From Micavibrio sp. UBA6212 (GTDB taxonomy: Bacteria; Pseudomonadota; Alphaproteobacteria; Micavibrionales; Micavibrionaceae), in NCBI GenBank assembly GCA_002421905.1, contig DISK01000004.1, positions 40,988 through 104,987 on the forward strand: a stretch of DNA of 64,000 bases, read 5' to 3'. The notes below the pieces were generated by a model. The model had not been told where the DNA came from. It saw nothing but the letters and a program-made list of their open reading frames with translations, and did no database searches. This document shows, in pieces, positions 59,012-64,000 of this stretch. A program made the translations under genes and the position numbers. Numbering within the stretch: the stretch's first letter is position 1; each line of letters begins with the position of its first letter.

Positions 59012-60919
59012 GTGCAAGGAATGAATCGTAATCTGTTGTTCTGGTTGGCTATTGGCCTGACTTTGGCGTTTTTGTTCAATGTTTTCCAGAACTCAAAAGG
59101 CGTGCAAGGATCAAAGTCGGAACCGCTCGCTTATAGTGACTTTATGTCCTCTGCCAAGAGTGGAGGCATTTCCGATGTAACCATTCAGGGGCAGGAGCTG
59201 ACGGGGCATTATGCCAGTGGGGGAGCCCAGTTTCATACTTTGGTGCCCAATGGCGAAAATATCGTGGATCGTCTGGAAGGAACAGGCGTACGGATCAAGG
59301 CCGAAGCTGTCGAGGGTGAAAAATTCTCTCTGGTAAGTGTTCTGCTGTCGTGGTTCCCGATGCTGTTATTGATCGGGGTCTGGATATTCTTTATGCGCCA
59401 GATGCAGGGAAAAGGTGGTGGCGGAGCCATGGGCTTTGGTAAATCCCGCGCCCGCATGCTAACCGAAAAACAAGGACGTATAACCTTTGAAGACGTCGCC
59501 GGTATTGATGAGGCAAAACAGGAACTCAGTGAAGTTGTTGAATTCTTGAAAGACCCTCAAAAATTCCAACGTCTGGGTGGAAAAATCCCAAAAGGCGCTC
59601 TATTGGTGGGCCCTCCGGGTACTGGTAAAACTTTGGTTGCCCGCGCAGTTGCTGGGGAAGCAAATGTTCCGTTCTTTACCATTTCCGGTTCTGATTTTGT
59701 TGAAATGTTTGTCGGTGTCGGGGCATCCCGTGTCCGCGACATGTTTGAACAGGGTAAGAAAAACGCACCTTGTATCATCTTTATTGACGAGATTGATGCT
59801 GTTGGTCGTCACCGTGGGGCTGGCCTTGGCGGTGGTAATGACGAACGTGAACAAACCCTCAACCAGTTATTGGTTGAGATGGACGGGTTCGAAGCCAATG
59901 AAGGCGTTATTATTCTGGCGGCAACCAACCGTCCCGATGTTCTCGATCCTGCTTTGCTGCGTCCCGGACGTTTCGACCGTCAGGTCGTTATCCCGAACCC
60001 GGATGTGAAGGGGCGTGAGAAGATTCTTAAAGTCCACATGAAAAAAGTGCCGTTGGCCAATAATGTGGAACCAATGGTGATTGCACGCGGAACCCCCGGG
60101 TTCTCTGGGGCTGATCTGGCCAACCTTGTCAACGAAGCGGCGTTGCTGGCGGCTCGTAAAAACAAGCGTGTTGTCGGTATGGACGATTTCGAGTCGGCAA
60201 AAGATAAAGTCATGATGGGTGCCGAACGCCGTTCGATGGCCATGACCGATGACGAGAAAAAATTGACGGCTTACCACGAGGCAGGTCATGCGATTGTTGC
60301 CATCAATGAACCTGAGTCTGACCCGATCCACAAGGCAACTATTGTGCCGCGTGGTCGCGCTTTGGGGATGGTGATGCGCCTGCCTGAAGGAGATCGCATC
60401 TCGATGTCAAAAGCAAAACTCGAAGCTGATCTGACCGTTGCTATGGGCGGACGGATTGCCGAAGAGCTGATTTTTGGCGCCGAAAAAGTCACAACAGGAG
60501 CCTCCAGCGATATTAAAATGGCAACCGATATTGCCCGTCGCATGGTGACTGAATGGGGAATGAGCGGCAAACTCGGCCCATTGCGTTATGCTGGCGATCA
60601 GGAAGAAGTTTTCCTTGGTCACTCTGTTTCCCAAACCAAAACCATGTCCGATGAAACGGCGCATGTTGTGGATAGTGAAATTCGCCGTATCGTTGAAGAG
60701 GCTTACGCCCGCGCCACGGCTATTCTAAACGACAAAATGGCTGATTTGCATACTTTGGCCAAGGCTCTGCTGGAATATGAATTGCTTTCGGGTGATGAAA
60801 TCAAAGCCTTGCTGCGTGGGGAACCGATTCTGCGCGATACCGGCAATGACGAATCGAGCACGCCGAAATCCTCAGTTCCCAAAGGTGGCGGATTGGGCGG
60901 AGTTCCTCAAAGCGCCTAG
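59012..60919 (+). CDS. ftsH: ATP-dependent zinc metalloprotease FtsH
   Basis: A membrane-bound AAA+ protease that degrades misassembled membrane proteins and regulators such as LpxC and sigma-32. The 635-residue chain has two N-terminal helices (about 5-22 and 105-125) around a periplasmic domain, the Walker A GPPGTGKT (about 198-205), Walker B CIIFIDEIDAVG, the second region of homology RPDVLDPALLRPGRFDRQV and the zinc site HEAGHAI. A GTG start at 59012 follows AAGGA. A clear promoter precedes and a terminator follows, so it can be transcribed alone. Confidence 0.97.
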   Translation: MQGMNRNLLFWLAIGLTLAFLFNVFQNSKGVQGSKSEPLAYSDFMSSAKSGGISDVTIQGQELTGHYASGGAQFHTLVPNGENIVDRLEGTGVRIKAEAVEGEKFSLVSVLLSWFPMLLLIGVWIFFMRQMQGKGGGGAMGFGKSRARMLTEKQGRITFEDVAGIDEAKQELSEVVEFLKDPQKFQRLGGKIPKGALLVGPPGTGKTLVARAVAGEANVPFFTISGSDFVEMFVGVGASRVRDMFEQGKKNAPCIIFIDEIDAVGRHRGAGLGGGNDEREQTLNQLLVEMDGFEANEGVIILAATNRPDVLDPALLRPGRFDRQVVIPNPDVKGREKILKVHMKKVPLANNVEPMVIARGTPGFSGADLANLVNEAALLAARKNKRVVGMDDFESAKDKVMMGAERRSMAMTDDEKKLTAYHEAGHAIVAINEPESDPIHKATIVPRGRALGMVMRLPEGDRISMSKAKLEADLTVAMGGRIAEELIFGAEKVTTGASSDIKMATDIARRMVTEWGMSGKLGPLRYAGDQEEVFLGHSVSQTKTMSDETAHVVDSEIRRIVEEAYARATAILNDKMADLHTLAKALLEYELLSGDEIKALLRGEPILRDTGNDESSTPKSSVPKGGGLGGVPQSA

Positions 60920-60943
60920 CAGTAAATAATAGAACAAATAACG

Positions 60944-60973
60944 AAAAGCACCCCATTTTCAGGGTGCTTTTTT
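60944..60973 (+). terminator. Terminator after ftsH
   Basis: AAAAGCACCC and GGGTGCTTTT form a 10-bp stem around CATTTTCA, followed by TT and G. It closes the ftsH transcript. Confidence 0.9.
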
Positions 60974-61048
60974 GTTCTGTATGGCAATCTTCACGAATAG
61001 AATAAATGGCCTATATCAATGGTTCGACTATATAAGAGGAACAGGACA

Positions 61049-62527
61049 ATGAAACTATTTTCCGTACTTATGGCCGCAATTTTGCTGGTGGCGGGACAGG
61101 TGCAGGCTAAATCTGGTGAGATTTTCGAGACTCTGGCCGAAGGTGGAGCAGGAGGCTGGCTCAATGTCACGCGCCCCGTGACGATAGAGGATATGAAAGG
61201 CAAAATCCTGTTGCTCGACTTCTGGACGTATGGCTGCGTAAACTGTATGCAAATTGTCCCTGATCTGGATTTTCTAGAGAAAAAGTACGGCGATAAACTG
61301 TTGATCATCGGTGTTCATTCCGCCAAGTATAAAGGTGAACAAGACAGCGCGCGCATTCTCTCGGCGGCCAAGCGTTTTGGCCTTCATCATCCGGTTATCA
61401 ATGATTACGATTTTGCGATCTGGAAATCACTCGGGGTAAAAGCATGGCCAACATTGATTTTATGGGGGCCGGACGGGAAAGAGATTTCGCGTTACTCTGG
61501 TGAAGGCCACCTCAATGAACTGGACAAAGACATTAACGATCATATCGGACAGGCGAGCAATACAACATCCAATGCCAACCTTATCGATCAAAAGAAAAGT
61601 CATGAGCCTTTGTCTTTCCCCGCGCGGATTGAATCTTTCCAGAATGGTTTTGCAATCGCAGATTCAGGGCATCATCAAATCGCCCTCACCGATGCAAACG
61701 GCAAAATCACCGACCGGATCGGCAACGGACAAAAAAGTTTGAAAGATGGAATTTATGAAACTGCATCCTTCAATAACCCGCGCGGATTAAAAACCATAGG
61801 ATCAAAAATATATGTAGCGGACACGGATAATCACGCGCTGCGCGTCATTGACACCAAGCAAAGAACAGTGACCACCCTCGCAGGAAATGGAAAACGTGGG
61901 TATGATCGCGCTTTGAAAAATGATAAAGGAACTTCGGTCTCTCTGGCCTCTCCTTGGGATCTTGAAATCCTGCCAAATTCCGATAACCAAAAACTGGTCA
62001 TTGCGCTGGCCGGACTTCATCAGCTTGGTGTTTATGATATTCCTTCTGGTGAAATCTCAGTGATTGCCGGAAGTGGTTATGAAGACATCGAAGATGGGAC
62101 AGCGGATAAATCCAAATTGGCTCAACCCAGCGGCCTGACCACAGATGGCACCGCGATATATTTTGTAGATGCCGAAAGTTCGTCTCTCCGGATGTTGAAA
62201 GACGGGCAAGTCAAAACCCTGATCGGGACGGGACTATTCGATTATGGTCTGGTGGATGGAACATACCCCAAAGCTATGCTGCAACATGCCCAAGGGTTGG
62301 ATTATGCGAACGGGAAAATCTATCTGGCGGATACTTATAATGATGCCATCCGGATTTATGATCTAAAGACTGGACAATTATCGACTTTGGTCAAGGGTAA
62401 GAATATTTCCGAACCCGGAGATATCCTGTTTTCAGGGGAAAAACTTTTGATTGTGAACACAGGTGGTAATTCCATAAAAGAGATATCACCTGATAGATCA
62501 AACCTGATTGATTTTCCTGTGAAATAG
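61049..62527 (+). CDS. Secreted thioredoxin-NHL repeat protein (NHLRC2-like)
   Basis: A 492-residue exported protein: signal peptide (about residues 1-20, ending QVQA), a thioredoxin-like domain (about 30-180) with LDFWTYGCVNCMQIVPDLDF, giving a C-V-N-C redox motif, then six-blade NHL repeats (about 200-490: ADSGHHQIALTDANGKI, VADTDNHALRVID, VDAESSSLRML, LADTYNDAIRIYD). This domain order matches NHLRC2-like proteins, whose bacterial role is unknown. The ATG at 61049 follows GAGGA. It sits between ftsH and glmM, where folP is common. Confidence 0.85.
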   Translation: MKLFSVLMAAILLVAGQVQAKSGEIFETLAEGGAGGWLNVTRPVTIEDMKGKILLLDFWTYGCVNCMQIVPDLDFLEKKYGDKLLIIGVHSAKYKGEQDSARILSAAKRFGLHHPVINDYDFAIWKSLGVKAWPTLILWGPDGKEISRYSGEGHLNELDKDINDHIGQASNTTSNANLIDQKKSHEPLSFPARIESFQNGFAIADSGHHQIALTDANGKITDRIGNGQKSLKDGIYETASFNNPRGLKTIGSKIYVADTDNHALRVIDTKQRTVTTLAGNGKRGYDRALKNDKGTSVSLASPWDLEILPNSDNQKLVIALAGLHQLGVYDIPSGEISVIAGSGYEDIEDGTADKSKLAQPSGLTTDGTAIYFVDAESSSLRMLKDGQVKTLIGTGLFDYGLVDGTYPKAMLQHAQGLDYANGKIYLADTYNDAIRIYDLKTGQLSTLVKGKNISEPGDILFSGEKLLIVNTGGNSIKEISPDRSNLIDFPVK

Positions 62528-62585
62528 CAGTGCTTTTTACGAAAAACCCTTTGTCTTCAAGGGACGAAACCGCTAAAACCCACCT

Positions 62586-63947
62586 ATGACCAGAAAATAT
62601 TTCGGAACCGATGGGATCAGGGGGCGCGCCAATGCCTATCCCATGACGGCAGATGTTGCGCTTCGGGTGGCTATGGCCACAGCTCGCGTTATGAAACGTG
62701 AAGAAGACGATCAGTCTCATAATCGTGTGGTGATCGGGAAAGATACACGGCTGTCTTGCTATATGCTGGAACAGGCATTGACCTCAGGTTTTCTGGCGAT
62801 GGGGATGGATGTTGTGCTCACAGGGCCTATTCCAACACCGGGCATTGCCATGTTGACCCGCTCTTTGCGGGCAGATATCGGGGTGATGATTTCCGCCTCC
62901 CATAACAAGTTCGAAGATAACGGGATCAAGTTATTTGGTCATGATGGCTATAAACTGCCCGATGATCTTGAACATCAGATCGAAAGCTGGATAGATAATC
63001 CGGATTTGACATCTGTCAATCTACCGGAACCCGCTGATGTTGGTCGTGCGTCGCGCATGGATGATGCTGTGGGACGCTATGTCGAGTATGTGAAACGTTG
63101 TATTCCGCGTGGCCAGAATTTGTCAGGATTGAAGATCGTGGTCGATTGTGCAAATGGCGCGGCTTACAAAGTTGCCCCATTGGCATTGTGGGAACTGGAA
63201 GCCGAGGTCATTGCAATTGGTGTTGCTCCGAACGGCAAAAATATCAATAAGGATTGCGGCGCTACTTCGACCGAATTCCTGCAGAAAAAAGTTATAGAAG
63301 AACAAGCCGATCTGGGGATTGCTCTGGACGGGGATGCCGATCGCCTGATTATGGTTGATGAAAATGGCCAAAGAATTGATGGGGATCAGTTGATTTGTTT
63401 ACTGGCAACCAGAATGGCTGAAAAAGGATTTTTGACTAAGAATGCCGTTGTCACAACGGTCATGTCCAATCTGGGAATGGAACGTTATTTGAAATCCCGT
63501 AACATTGAACTGATCCGCACCTGCGTCGGGGATCGGTATGTGGTTGAAAAAATGCGCGAAGGCGACTATGCGCTGGGTGGAGAACAATCCGGTCATATCG
63601 TGATCTCTCATTTTGGAACCACGGGTGATGGGTTGATGGCAGCCTTGCAGGTTCTCTCGATTATCAAAGAACAGGGAAAGCCAGCTTCGGAAGTTTTGAA
63701 AGTCTTCGAACCTGTGCCGCAGATCCTGAAAAATGTGCGCTTTGAAAGAGATGCAAAGCCTCTGGAACAAAAAATTATTCAAGACGCAATAGGCGAAGCC
63801 GAAACAAAATTGAACGGGTCGGGTCGTCTGCTGGTCAGGCCTTCAGGAACCGAACCGTTAATCCGTATCATGGCCGAAGGGGATGACGCGGAGATGGTCG
63901 AAACTATCGTTGATGATTTATGTGCAGTTATTGGAAAGGCATCGTAG
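62586..63947 (+). CDS. glmM: Phosphoglucosamine mutase
   Basis: GlmM turns glucosamine-6-phosphate into glucosamine-1-phosphate on the way to UDP-GlcNAc for peptidoglycan and LPS. The 453 residues begin KYFGTDGIRGRAN, carry the phosphoserine loop GVMISASHNKFEDNGIK (about residue 104), the metal loop ALDGDADRL, the sugar-specific loop GGEQSGHIV and the phosphate site RPSGTEPLIRIM. The fold and length are standard. purA begins three bases after its stop. Confidence 0.97.
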   Translation: MTRKYFGTDGIRGRANAYPMTADVALRVAMATARVMKREEDDQSHNRVVIGKDTRLSCYMLEQALTSGFLAMGMDVVLTGPIPTPGIAMLTRSLRADIGVMISASHNKFEDNGIKLFGHDGYKLPDDLEHQIESWIDNPDLTSVNLPEPADVGRASRMDDAVGRYVEYVKRCIPRGQNLSGLKIVVDCANGAAYKVAPLALWELEAEVIAIGVAPNGKNINKDCGATSTEFLQKKVIEEQADLGIALDGDADRLIMVDENGQRIDGDQLICLLATRMAEKGFLTKNAVVTTVMSNLGMERYLKSRNIELIRTCVGDRYVVEKMREGDYALGGEQSGHIVISHFGTTGDGLMAALQVLSIIKEQGKPASEVLKVFEPVPQILKNVRFERDAKPLEQKIIQDAIGEAETKLNGSGRLLVRPSGTEPLIRIMAEGDDAEMVETIVDDLCAVIGKAS

Positions 63948-63950
63948 AAA

Positions 63951-64000
63951 ATGGGAAATGTCGCAGTTATCGGGTCACAATGGGGTGATGAAGGTAAAGG
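63951..64000 (+). CDS. purA: Adenylosuccinate synthetase, cut by window edge
   Basis: The first 16 codons and two bases of the next, reading MGNVAVIGSQWGDEGK. This is the GTP-binding N-terminus of PurA, which makes adenylosuccinate from IMP and aspartate. The ATG starts three bases after the glmM stop, so the two genes are probably co-transcribed. The rest lies beyond the window. Confidence 0.9.
   Translation, partial: MGNVAVIGSQWGDEGK

Noticed and set aside
1..64000. tRNA, rRNA and riboswitch genes
   Set aside because: The gaps were read for cloverleaf ends and riboswitch boxes; nothing convincing was found, including in the hairpin-rich stretch near 23.6 kb.

Overview
The window is a dense stretch of chromosome from a Gram-negative bacterium, most likely an alphaproteobacterium. 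The evidence is a MipZ-type division ATPase, the gene order pyrB-plsY-dprA-topA, the blocks bcp/AsmA-like/tyrS/anmK and pal-cpoB-tilS-ftsH...glmM, and outer-membrane parts (Pal, an LpoA-like lipoprotein, a TolC-like lipoprotein, a secretin). A lone flagellin gene suggests a flagellated cell. Base composition looks balanced. I cannot name the genus. About 57 protein genes are called, including one cut at each window edge and one gene fragment. No rRNA, tRNA or CRISPR array was seen.

Layout. 0-9.4 kb: cut ferredoxin gene, cysteine desulfurase, alpha/beta hydrolase, peroxiredoxin Bcp, a large AsmA-like membrane protein, TyrS, AnmK and an orphan ParA. 9.4-19.7 kb: methyltransferase, Sua5/TsaC, lytic transglycosylase, acyl-CoA dehydrogenase, a Cys-rich secreted protein, MipZ, two peptidases, SSB and a DUF2059-like protein. 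19.8-28.1 kb: GyrA, a Nudix hydrolase, a repeat-rich interval with an unknown protein, an ABC-F ATPase, QueH and flagellin. 28.1-33.6 kb: a repeat cluster, then the leftward operon pyrB-plsY-dprA-topA.

33.7-44.3 kb holds a compact type IV pilus or type II secretion-like locus: prepilin peptidase (divergent), CheY-like regulator, secretin lipoprotein, a protein with three Ig-like repeats and a PilP/GspC-like end, an assembly ATPase, a platform protein and a GspL-like membrane protein. A WecA/MraY-family transferase and an AMIN-domain lipoprotein follow. No pilin gene is present.

44.3-52.7 kb: TrhO, an orphan outer-membrane efflux protein, OxyR divergent from ahpC-ahpD, a degenerate ThiE-like protein overlapping a TetR regulator, and an LpoA-like lipoprotein divergent from rsmI-yraN. 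53-54.4 kb: an A/T-rich segment carrying one membrane protein with His motifs sits between two copies of the yraN 3' end that share an identical 83-bp core. It looks acquired. 54.4-64 kb: BON lipoprotein, SirB1-family protein, pal-cpoB-tilS-ftsH, a thioredoxin-NHL protein in the place folP often takes, glmM and the first codons of purA.

The most unusual signals are the yraN duplication with its cargo gene, the pilus-like locus with the Ig-repeat protein, and a hairpin-rich non-coding stretch near 23.5-23.75 kb. All functional names come from motif recognition by eye; no database search was possible.
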